From Epithemia pelagica (lineage: Eukaryota; Bacillariophyta; Bacillariophyceae; Surirellales; Surirellaceae): 64,000 bases of DNA. The stretch's first letter is position 1, and each line of letters begins with the position of its first letter. This document shows positions 47,501 to 56,200 of the stretch, one piece after another. The position numbers and the translations under genes are program-made. The stretch spans positions 1,922,001 to 1,986,000 of the forward strand of contig OX337236.1 of NCBI GenBank assembly GCA_946965045.2. The letters are read 5' to 3'. Below the pieces are notes generated by a model. That model made no database searches and was not told the DNA's origin. It saw nothing but the letters and a program-made list of their open reading frames with translations.

Positions 47501-48499
47501 GACGCAATCTTTTGTCGACAGCTTCTGGGCGTTAAGAATGGCGAATTCCAGCATAGCTCGGAAGGACTTCTTTTCCACTGTTGAAGTGGGTAAGCCGTTG
47601 TCGTTGACAAACTGGTAGATTGATTGTTGAAACTTGATTCTAGCCTCGTCCTTTGACATCATGGAACCCTTGTAGGATGTCATAAGTGGTTGGTTGCTTT
47701 CTACATTGGACTTCGGTCCAATTTTTTTTTTTCGTTCCATTTCTTCTTTCACATGCGGGTGGAAAGAGTCCATATGTTGGCTAACATTCGAAGAGGAGCC
47801 ACTTTTCTTCTGCTTGCTGACACCACAGAGGATGGTAGAGGCGATAAAAGACTTCTCTGGGTCTTCAAAGCAAATCGGGCACACCACAAGACGCTTACAT
47901 ATGGATCCCCATGACTTTTTGGGTGCTGTTTGGTCCTCTTTTGATGCTTGGTTGAGTACAGCAAAGCATCGAGAAATACCTTCCATTTTGCTAACTTCTT
48001 TGGTGTCAAGTCTTGCTTGTAATTCTGTTAACTGGCAAAAGTCCAAGTGTCTCACTGTTCCCCAGTAGGTATTCAGATTCTTGAAATGCTCTTTCGGTGG
48101 ACTTTTGAGGAAGGGGACATAGTCTTTCTCTTTCTTGATTTCTTGATGAATTGCTTCGGTTCGTTGGGCTTGGGTAGGGTGTTGCCTATTCTGTTGATTG
48201 TTGTTCCCTTGGGGGGCTAAAGCAGCGGGTGGGTTCTCGTCTTGCTGTGCAGGTGGAGGGTCTGGGTTCTCTGCTTGTGTGGGATGAGCCGGGGGTGTCT
48301 CCTCTTGTTCTGCCATCGTCGGTTGTGTTGACATGATGGTAGATCCAGACAGGGTGGATAAGGATGCTGGGCTTTGAAGATGATTAAGAGGCACAATCAA
48401 GCCAGACACCATGTGTTGCAAGTTGCAAGCTGCAACAGACAATGAACTGTTGAAGGATTGGTGGATGGACGGTAGAGGTGAGAGGTAAGAGAGTGTCAC
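44567..48499 (-). CDS. hAT-superfamily transposase with BED zinc finger
   Basis: 1,310 codons; the more likely start is the internal ATG of MSTQPTMAEQ, about 56 codons in. A Pro/Gln-rich leader is followed by a BED-type finger near residue 205-250 (CPICF...HMDSFHPH, Cys-x2-Cys and His-x4-x-His). RNase H-like catalytic parts: ATICHDIWQGHRKDILG with the first Asp (about 380), SSSVNDNTNSAVLAG with the second Asp (about 450), and CDMHRAELILKHA matching the hAT Cys-x2-His motif. The C-terminal dimerisation region is clear: LQWWQANKSNFRMIFPSAIV, then LSKPSTNAFQERIFSFSS with the catalytic Glu (about 910). The last 350 residues are acidic and then Ser/Thr-rich and basic. All catalytic motifs are present and there is no stop, so activity is plausible. 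Confidence 0.92.
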   Translation of the reverse strand: MTLSYLSPLPSIHQSFNSSLSVAACNLQHMVSGLIVPLNHLQSPASLSTLSGSTIMSTQPTMAEQEETPPAHPTQAENPDPPPAQQDENPPAALAPQGNNNQQNRQHPTQAQRTEAIHQEIKKEKDYVPFLKSPPKEHFKNLNTYWGTVRHLDFCQLTELQARLDTKEVSKMEGISRCFAVLNQASKEDQTAPKKSWGSICKRLVVCPICFEDPEKSFIASTILCGVSKQKKSGSSSNVSQHMDSFHPHVKEEMERKKKIGPKSNVESNQPLMTSYKGSMMSKDEARIKFQQSIYQFVNDNGLPTSTVEKKSFRAMLEFAILNAQKLSTKDCVMSNKAIIRKRLDSYNNFLQTVSSLCLNVRMAYKLICGKTIPFATICHDIWQGHRKDILGLCLMLTDPRNCVFYKIPVGLCETDGHTAAQVATHTLKILTTVGITQSDLSSSVNDNTNSAVLAGKYIVGNQTGGKCDMHRAELILKHATGLAIRRRGGRVIDQFPGFVDTYKKALKLASILMTKRKKRFQALRDYATKNHQVVVEIRMPNTTRVLGCALTFHDLLRDKYVMDDYNSQEFSVDKDFRENYLSKEDWQAIAEFEGILSPLKKCAMSLQADDPSSAAGSLLEIFGCHHGIKYHKDNGVSVLLVNPTELDTEFQRWDARLTIEKLRSKRKNIKFADLLPASRMLINRLLREFRTYMMNGDDVHAENAICGHPFLCYMAPYILKKIKIYDDYDVSRIQKQFVDDMVAKFSTPERLAMNGPAPMAETANEEVVDIEDDDSDDDDVFNIFRNHGENEDSTCVENNNLNTLDEQKKSFREQCNNEFKGFKDYCQRIIHSSWESLIREYPTVLYTEKSPKWTPQEKKKFRRACNDQDFNSVGKYFDVLQWWQANKSNFRMIFPSAIVWLSKPSTNAFQERIFSFSSWFDSNRLMRNELKKHFEIRTMEMVTRKVRGEIEVNEMTLKKKSQHTTENEDEAQTRGKAEEQARSNATQRQISQQEQLQNQQRTASSQERDEAQAEIEAEVISVVDDDDDEDNNGTDYGSGKDNEEQNEAVEEHEQGTDEISVWDSIAEGTTQGHMKRLKTILKGVKDMQKHHKAREQIELDEDEGNDGIVGSEYEYKCSDSNLDLVQKFDDVVLIDIVDEGDKEQMECMGRLGKDNDPFQSDSDACIIEAVKLQQMNLMAGSSISASSNRTMNPTTSTTDQGNSTSGSVQGSVTGIVSTTTPATHSTTPTTQRSTTLSKRKATTQTSASSKRVRQQSIQESASRTKSKSKSSRAKKPPPTEHIGEQPEEQRQQQRRTSPRRRTNNSNEDH

Positions 48500-48933
48500 A
48501 AGTCACAAAGATGAGGCGGTTGAAGGTAGGGTCACTGTGTGATATTGTATAGAAACGTAATTCACATGACACATTGGGGGGAGAATGGTAATTCCATCTG
48601 TGCGTAGGAGAAAATTGATTGGATTCTCAAATTCTTATAGTGAGTAAGAAGGAATTGGATTGGATTGGGAATTGATATCGTCTGATAAAGTGAATTGAAT
48701 GGAATTGGGAAGTGTCTATTTTAGAGAATTGGGAATTGAATTAGGGAATTGACATTCCCCGTCTGAGATGATGAGACTTGAATCGGAATAGTGAATCCAA
48801 GAAAAAATCGGTATTGAGTTGAGTGGATTGTGAAATTCAATGAAAGTAAAGGAGGAGGATTTCAATTGAATGGCTTAATTCAAGCTAAATTTAAGTTACA
48901 TTCCCTAAAGTCATTAAAGTCCCACTTTTTGAA
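48500..48933. other. Right subterminal region of the hAT element
   Basis: 434 bp non-coding, containing many GAATTG and GGGAATTG motifs that mirror the left end in inverted sense. Likely transposase-binding sites plus the transposase promoter. No gene is seen. Confidence 0.65.
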
Positions 48934-48945
48934 TTCCAGACCCTG
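48934..48945 (-). repeat. Right terminal inverted repeat of the hAT element
   Basis: TTCCAGACCCTG, the exact reverse complement of the left end. Confidence 0.95.
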
Positions 48946-48953
48946 CCCCCAAA
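48946..48953. repeat. Right target-site duplication of the hAT element
   Basis: CCCCCAAA, identical to 41,889-41,896. Confidence 0.95.
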
Positions 48954-49950
48954 GCAAATCCCCTCCCCCATGTGCTCCCCATTGTCGCGCTGCACCCAAT
49001 TTCGAAAGTCGACCCAACGTTGCTCGACTTGTGGGTCTCGCAACAGTGTTCTTATAAAAGTACAATGAAAAATAAAGTAGGGCAAATGATCGCACACATC
49101 CACATTGTCTGGAATGGAACGCGCTGTTTCGAGTAGTTGCGTAAAATAGGCTTGTCCCAATCGTTGCATCAAGAAATGACCCGGTGGGGCTACCATGAAG
49201 AAATTGGAAAACATGCGGGCAGATTCAGCCAGTTCTGGTTTCTTCTTCATTGAGCCATGATAAGACGAAGGGGCGGTTGATCCATGAATATTACACTTTT
49301 CAAACTGTGCTAGTTGCCAACGATTCATGGCACCTGCCACGTTGAATAGGTGTGGAACATAAAAGCCATTTGGATCCACCAATTGCGGCAAAAAGTCGTC
49401 CAATGGTCGTATCGGGCAAATGGAGGTATCGGTATAGACTCCACCGTACAGGGAGAGAACTTCGACGCGAAACATGTTGGAGAGTTTGGTCTGGCATATC
49501 TTGGACTCGTCGACGGCAGTGTCGTTTCTTCGAATGCTTGCCAAACGAGCAAATTTGGGCGCGAGCTGCATGGCTTGTGCCTGATCCACAATGCGAATGT
49601 CCCAGGTGGGATGCAAGAGTTCCCATGCCTTGACACAGGCATAATCGGCCTGATACTTGTTTGGTGAAGCACTCAGACTCAAGGTGTTTCAGGCCCTGAT
49701 CCCAATATAGCCACAGAATCTTGGGGACGCCATTGATTGTGTCGGCAGTAGCTGAACTCGGTGCCTCGATTGTCAACGATTTGTGCTCGCTGACACGAGA
49801 AAGACTGGAGAGGAGAACGGCTTGTTCCATGGTGGAAGGAGATTCCTGTTGGTCCCAAAACTCCCTGTGATGATGGGCAAGTTGATTCAAAGTCATCACC
49901 AGTACCAAACCAGCCAGTATCCAACGGCGGAACCGTATGGATAATGGCAT
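48946..49950 (-). pseudogene. Sugar glycosyltransferase (GT32/capsular-type), frameshifted and cut by the hAT insertion
   Basis: The start at 49,950 (MPLSIRFRRWILAGLVLVMT) gives a short basic tail and one membrane segment, a type II Golgi anchor. VPKILWLYWDQG is the family's opening strand. The frame then slips near 49,685: the next conserved part (ACVKAWELLHPTWDIRIVDQ) lies in a second frame from 49,682. The donor/metal motif appears as LYGGVYTDTS with DTS in the DxD position, followed by PIRPLDDFLP. HFLMQRLGQAY and a His-rich stretch follow. The frame runs to CFGG at the transposon edge, then reads about 14 transposon-derived residues to a stop. No GT-AG intron fits the slip, so a one-base indel is likely. 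In the empty site this frame continues directly into the sulfotransferase. Confidence 0.75.
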
Positions 49951-51249
49951 TCTGATCTGGTAAGATGATAGATCAAATAATATCAAATCGTTTCGTCATG
50001 GTGCGGTCGTTCGGACTTCGGACTTCGGACTCTCGCATGGCGAGGTTTGTTTGTGTCAGCGACCCGGTTGCGTGTTTCTCGAACGACTCACCCTGCCAGC
50101 TACCTCTTCGCAGGAAAAGTCTGTTGGGTTCGATGCGGCCGCACAGGCATCGCGGGCTCGCAGGCACACCAAGAAATTTTCTTCAGTCGCGCACGAAAAA
50201 GATTGGCCCACGTAAACACCAATACAACCAGAACAGCACCAACACAGACAATTGGGAATTGGGACCCTTGGCCCTCCCTCTCGAAATCTCAAGCTCTTCC
50301 AGTTTTCGTTGACTCCAGCTTCCAAAGACAGCTTTGACAAATCTACAGGAGAGAAACCAAGCGCCATGGTTCGTGCTTTTGAATTTTCTTGTATTGTTTT
50401 CTCGGGCTCGTGCTGTTGATTGATTTGGTATTGTACTTCTGAACCATTTTGGACAGCTGAGTTTTCCCTCAAATGCAGTCGACTACTTGATCTTCTGCGT
50501 CATTTGTCGTTTTCCTTGCTCTGAGAATTTTTGTGAAACGAAGGGTACATGTTGCAGTTGACGTCATTGCATCTCCGTATCGCCGTACCCAACATATATC
50601 TCATAACCACTTCGAGTTCTCGCAGTAAAATCGCACTATCGTCAACCTTGGACTTCTGGACATCATTGTCCCTCTTCGATGGGGACTCAACACTCAACAT
50701 TCAACGAGCAGAGACTTTGACTTCTCCCGTCGGGAAAAAGTGGGGGTCCTTTCCCAAGATTTCGAGTACGCGAGACGAGGGGCTGGACTGGCGTACATTA
50801 CTTACGAGTATAGTAGTTAGAGGATGGCCGACGGAAAGACGATCTTTCAGTCCCTCAGGCATAACAAGGCAGACAAATGAGGGAGCCAGCCGCATCACTT
50901 TGGAATAAGCCCGGACTTCGAGTCGCTGCGCCAAGACAGACATAACTATCGATCAAATAGTAGGACACGTTCCCGAGACGCGTTGTGTGTGATTGGATGG
51001 AACAACGACCACCACCAAGCGTCCTTCCCTGTTCGCAAGTGGCGGTCCGAGAGCGGTTTTCTCGTTAGAGAAAGAGTTGGGTTTGGGGTAATCGGAGATG
51101 GGATTTGATGGTAGTCGTTAGTCGGAGAAGACAAGGAAGCACACAATTTAGGCGGTCGTGTGTATATCATTGCGCGTTAAACTCTTTTGCACTGGGACCG
51201 TGTGCGTATCCTCTTTGTTGGATCGAGAAACGTTGTTGGTAGCGGCACC
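49951..51249. other. Intergenic region between the glycosyltransferase and BAR-protein genes
   Basis: 1.3 kb between two divergent genes. It contains the 5' regions of both. A weak minus-strand candidate frame with one in-frame TGA lies at 50,500-50,943 and is listed separately. Nothing else is supported. Confidence 0.5.
50500..50943 (-). other. Weak candidate frame interrupted by one TGA
   Basis: 80 codons (50,943-50,701) end at a TGA and 66 further codons of the same frame follow (50,700-50,500). The text looks protein-like, with charged and hydrophobic residues mixed, but matches nothing I recognise. It could be a pseudogene, chance, or a selenocysteine codon; no selenocysteine-insertion hairpin was verified. 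Confidence 0.15.
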
Positions 51250-53139
51250 ATGGCAAAGACTCGAGTGGGTGTCGTGATTCGAGAGAAAATAGGGACGAAC
51301 AAGACAACAAGTCGTAGTGCGGACCTTGTTTCCTTGACGGAAAGATACAATGTTTGGTGCCAACGAATACGGGCCCTCATTCAGTCACTGGAGAAACACC
51401 ATGCAGCAATGATGCAAATGGAACAGTCACGCTCACTCGTAAGTAAAAAGAAGGTAGACTCCGTGACGTGAAACCTCTGGAAGATTGCAGGCTCTGGGTC
51501 ACACACGGTGCCTCCAATTTCATCGTTTGTTGACTCGGATCAAGATTTTTGTCGACGAACGTAACTGGTCTTACCTTCCCTCTCTTTGACCGTTTGTTGG
51601 ATTTAGGTTGCCCGATCCGTTGCCACCCTTTCCCAGAATTCACCACTATGGCCAGCTTCGGGTCTCATGCCCAGCGCGGATCGACCGGCCTCTTCCGTGT
51701 GTTCCTATGCCTCCGTCAATGACACGTTGTCGTCCAAGTCCAAGACCTATGCCACGAAATACAAGCAATTTGTGATTGATTACGCTGCGGAATGGGAAAA
51801 GGTAGTGCGTGGACGCGTGGAAGAAGCCATGAAAAAGGCGGAAGAATTGCGTCGTGATTTGGACCATTATCGCAAAAAGGTGGAAGAATTACGCAACACA
51901 ACGAATCGGTCCATGACCAAGGGAAAACAAATTAAACCGGAAGCGCAAGAAAAGCTGAAACGAAACGAAGAAAAATTAATGTCCGCCAAGCAAACGTACA
52001 ACAAGGTGGCGCACGATTTGTGTATTTTGATTGAAGAAGTGACGGACCGTAGCTGGCGCGATCTCCACCCGCTTTTGGTCAAGGTTGCCCAATTTGATAT
52101 GACGTTGGCGCAAGACGAATCACAAATCCTACAAAGTTTGAGTGAAGTGGTGTCAAAACTAAAAGAAATCTCGACTGCACAAGGCATTTCGTCTCAACCG
52201 CGTTTGAAGGACATTTCCTCCCAGAAGCCCGAAATTTTGTCCACACGTCCTGGCGGCGTCAGTGCCACACCTGCTTTGTCGATTGAATCCAACCTTTCTC
52301 TCACGTCAGTTTCCGGAATGTCAAGTTCTCCGGGAGGAGGATTTGATGATATGGCCCGTCCTCCTGGATCGGTTGCTCCGCAGGGTATCGGCGGTTTCCC
52401 CGTCCAAGTGACGGACGCCCATTCTACCCCTCGTGCCAGCCCCGAGTTGAGTATGCAGCGACGTGATTCTACCAGCAGTCATCAGTCTGAACCTCTTACG
52501 ACGTTGGGCATGTTGACAATTGGAAACAATGCAGCACCCCCACCGACCATGGACGATGTGTACTCGGCCCACAATGGGGATGGTGGTGCCAGCGTTTACA
52601 GTACTGGGGCACTTTCCTCTCCGACCTATCCGACCGCCACGGAGACTCGAAGCTTCTCTCGAAGCAACAGTCTCGTGGCGACACCAGGTCAATACAGCCA
52701 TAGCAATAGCCTTTCGGCAACGGGGCCATACAGTCGCAGCAACAGTCTTGTGGGCGTCAATGATGACGTTGCCTCGGTTTACTCGACGCACAGCTTCAAC
52801 AGTTCGGCCATTGATAATGGGGCTGCTGCCCTTCCTCCGCCACCGGCGGTGCCTCCTCCGCCACCTCCCAGTATGCCTCCTCCTCCACCACCAGCGGACT
52901 ATGGAGCCCCTCCTCCCTCGGCATATCCTCCACCTCCAGGAGCTTACCCTATCGTTCCCTCCTATCCTCCGCCACCGGCAGGGGCAGCAGCGTATGCGCC
53001 GTCGCCGTATGCAGCACCCGACCCTTACGGCCAACCGAACACTAATCCCTTTGGAGCACCCACTTCTCAACCGCCGCCACCACCATCTTACGGACCGCCT
53101 CCAGTGTCTGCCTACAACCCAACCAATCCGTTTGGTTAG
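51250..53139 (+). CDS. BAR-domain protein with Pro-rich NPF-containing tail
   Basis: Two exons, 51,250-51,438 and 51,607-53,139, giving 573 residues from an ATG in good context (gcaccATGG). Residues about 20-245 are helical and charged like a BAR domain: LVSLTERYNVWCQRIRALIQ, then SVATLSQNSPLWP across the splice, YATKYKQFVIDYAAEWEKVV and the long amphipathic helix rich in Lys/Glu. BAR dimers bind curved membranes. The C-terminal half has SRSNSL repeats, then a long Pro-rich region (PPPPPSMPPPPPP) that could bind SH3 or similar domains, and two NPFG motifs, one at the very C-terminus, which are EH-domain ligands in endocytosis. Inference: an endocytic or membrane-trafficking adaptor. It is convergent with the SET gene, 112 bp apart. 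Confidence 0.8.
51439..51606 (+). other. GT-AG intron in the BAR-protein gene
   Basis: 168 bp with donor GTAAGTAA and acceptor GATTTAG. It is phase 0 and joins SRSL to VARSVATLSQNS, restoring the BAR helix; the unspliced frame reaches a stop within 12 codons. Confidence 0.88.
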
Positions 53140-53251
53140 CTTCAGCTCACGTTAAGTCGTTGAGTTACATTTTAAAGATGGGATTTCACGTTTGATTAAA
53201 GCTACAATTTCTTTTACCCCTTAACTCCATCTGTCACTCTCGACGGGAGCG

Positions 53252-56200
53252 TCATGTTCTAGTAGCCTTAAGTTTTTCCCGCAATTGCTTGATGCTCGCA
53301 GAACTTCGATTCACATGCTCTTGTAGGACAGAAACGGCATGCTTTTCCCAATATTGAGGACCGTAGTCTGTGAGTAATTCTTCCCCTGATTTGATTTCTT
53401 TCTTGGAAACAAGAAATATGTGAGGCCATTTATCTACCAGTACTTCCGCGCAACCGACATTTTCTTCTCGCAAAGGCCGGCCTCGCTCCAGCACGTCTGT
53501 TCGGACGTCATTGATGAGAGACGACTCGTTGAAGACTGTTCGAGCATCCAGAATAAATGATTTCACATAACATGTATCAGATCCCTTCATAACCCACTCA
53601 TCCAGTCTTTGAAGCGTGAAGCAATATGAACTCTCTGCACTACAATCCTCAGGACTTTCTTGACGGACTAAACCAGCGTACTCGCTAATCACCGTACCCG
53701 CCGCAATATCTTTGACTGCGAGAAGACAATATTGAGGAGCTGTTGGATCAGGGCAGTTCCGTACACAGGAATGCTTGGGGTTTCGGACCAACGCCCCAGA
53801 AACTTGTTCGCTTGTGCCCTGGGAAATACATCTAATGATCTGCGAGCGAAATCTATCTCCATTCGTTCGCTTGATATTTTTCATATCATAGAGATAAACC
53901 GTGGTGCTTTCGGAGCGACGACCGACCTCAGTGTGCTCTTTATGGAACTCCTTGGCTTCCTCCGACAAAACTTGACCGTTGCTGATTTCCGATCCAGGTG
54001 GCCGAGAAGGCAGCACCGCATCCAGTTCGATGGGCACAAATTTTTGGACTTGTTCAAGCAGCTCAATAGTTGGAATAATGCCGTTGCGCTTCCAATTTTG
54101 TAGCACCGACGAATTGTTTCTCTCCAAGCGAAATGGCGCACGTTTCTCCAACTCCAGAAACCCAGCATTTTCAACCAGTCCCTTGGTTTCTACGGCCATG
54201 TCCAGAGAGCTCACGAGTTCGCGCGATTGTTCCATCATTGTACAGCTCCCAACACATCGGTTCGCAACGCTCCTTCCAGCACCCAACTCAAGTTTTAATA
54301 TTGCCTCCACCTCACAGAAACATCCACTCTTAGCCGCAATGTGCAATGCGTTCTCTCCATGAATATTCTCATTGATCAAGTCGTCAGTAAGCCGGTTCGT
54401 TCCTATTTCATCCAACAGGTCTTGAAGCAAGTTCAACGATTCTGATCCACTCGACGAGTACGTGCCCTCGTTGTACCTGATGTCAGTGTACCTAGCAAGC
54501 TGAGCCAATATATTGTTTTCTTCTGAGTCCTTGAGTTCGAAGAGAGTCTTTGTACCGAATTTCTTCATCAGCATACGAATACAGGAAAAGTGACCATTCG
54601 AGATTGCAAGTTCTACTGGTGTTCGTCCATTTCCATCGTAGGTATTCAACATGTCTGCACCAACGGATGGTATACTTAACAATGCATCCACCACGCACTC
54701 AATTCCAAATTCCATCGCAAGATGCAAGGGAGTCTGGCCGTTACCGTCTTTCGCCAGAACGTCGGCTCCGTTGTCGAGAAGAATCTTCAGGGACGAGATG
54801 GCATCCAAGTTAACATCAATTTGACGGAGCTGAGGGCATTGTGCTTGTTGAGAATCATTCCGGGAACTCCCTATACCAGACTGTCTGTATCGAACCCCAG
54901 CCCATCGATGAACTAGGGAACCGTGCCACCCATGTTGTATTTCAAAAGGTGCTTGAAAAAGAGCGGTCACAACATGCTTTGCTTTGCCACCCGATACACC
55001 CATTGTATCAAGTCGTTCATACAACAGCTGTAAGCTTGCTCGAATAGAGTTCAAATCTTTTGAATCAATACAGGAGAGAAAATCATTGGTGCAGAATGCC
55101 GATACTTCCGCGCTGGGTAAAGAATGCTCTGAATGAGTGGTCAATGTCGGTTGCCTCGCGACTGACATGTCGCCATCGCTTTCACTTTCGTCCCGGACTC
55201 GTGAGAGATTGTGAACTTGGGCGGTCGCCCCATTATGACCCCTCTGATGGTTGGCCTCTAGAAACATTTCGTTGGATGGATCGTTCACAGGAACACTCTG
55301 GGCATCTTCCGCTTCCGAAACAGAATCGAAGTGATGGGGCTCTGGATACGAGGGCTCTTCTCCACTAGTCGATGTTGGTTCCTTTACTGATGCACGACAA
55401 TTCCTGTCGTTATTTCGTACTGGGTTACCCGACAATGATGCTGGCATACAAGTCCCATTCTGTTGAATCGATTTAGAGGCCCTTGATTCTTCAGCCGAAA
55501 GGTCGGAGGAGGGAGAATCTTCCACAGATTCCATGACAACCACTGTGGTAGTCTCCATTCCGCACCCATGGTCAGAAGATGTCGTGTCATGCATCTGCCT
55601 TGCGTTGTCTTTATTGCTAGGAGCTGGCAACGACGACTCTACAGGCGGTGACGTGTCTTTTCGTGAGGCCTGGCCTGTCCTTTTCTCACGGATGCTACTG
55701 GAAGGTGTAACGGCAACAGCTTGTCGTGAAAGAATGTTGCTGCACGATTTGTGGTTGAGAGCTTGTTGAGTCACAAGGGTGTTGCGCCAGGACAAATGTT
55801 GACTGGTGGCAGCGGGAGGATCCTTTTGGCGTTGACGTTTGTCAATGGGTGCCCAGGCCCTGATACTTGTCACCAACCAGTCCTCGTTTCGCCAGTCATC
55901 CTTCTCAACGATGGGTGATACAGCGCCGGAAGGAGGATCGATCCCAACGTTTCTCGTTGTTGTTGTTGTTGCTCTTGGTGTGATTGTAGCTGGTGGTGGT
56001 GCACTACTATTCGTGGTCATTCTGGTACTGTCACGTTGCGGGCGATTCACGGTGGCTGAAACGGGGGAAGGAGCCTCATCCCTTTGTGGAATTCTGGTAC
56101 TGTCACGTGGCGGGCGATTCACAGTGGCTGAAACGGGGGTAGGAGCCTCATCCCTTTGTGGAATTCTGGTACTGTCACGTTGCGGGCGATTCACAGTGGC

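Larger units (their letters stand above)
41897..48945. mobile_element. Complete hAT-superfamily DNA transposon, 7,049 bp, two genes
   Basis: The element is delimited exactly by 12-bp terminal inverted repeats (CAGGGTCTGGAA at 41,897-41,908 and its complement at 48,934-48,945) flanked by the perfect 8-bp duplication CCCCCAAA. CAGGG ends and 8-bp duplications are standard for hAT elements. Inside are two convergent genes separated by 118 bp: an endonuclease III-like protein (plus strand) and a BED-finger hAT transposase (minus strand). Both long frames are open, so the element may be autonomous. The ends are AT-rich, with many GAATTG/CAATTC motifs. It interrupts a glycosyltransferase-sulfotransferase frame. 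Confidence 0.95.

Noticed and set aside
41897-48945. Alternative that the endonuclease III-like gene is a host gene flanked by chance by hAT ends
   Set aside because: The gene lies wholly inside the exact inverted ends and target duplication, 118 bp from the transposase stop, and the element is inserted within another gene's frame, so the gene arrived with the element.
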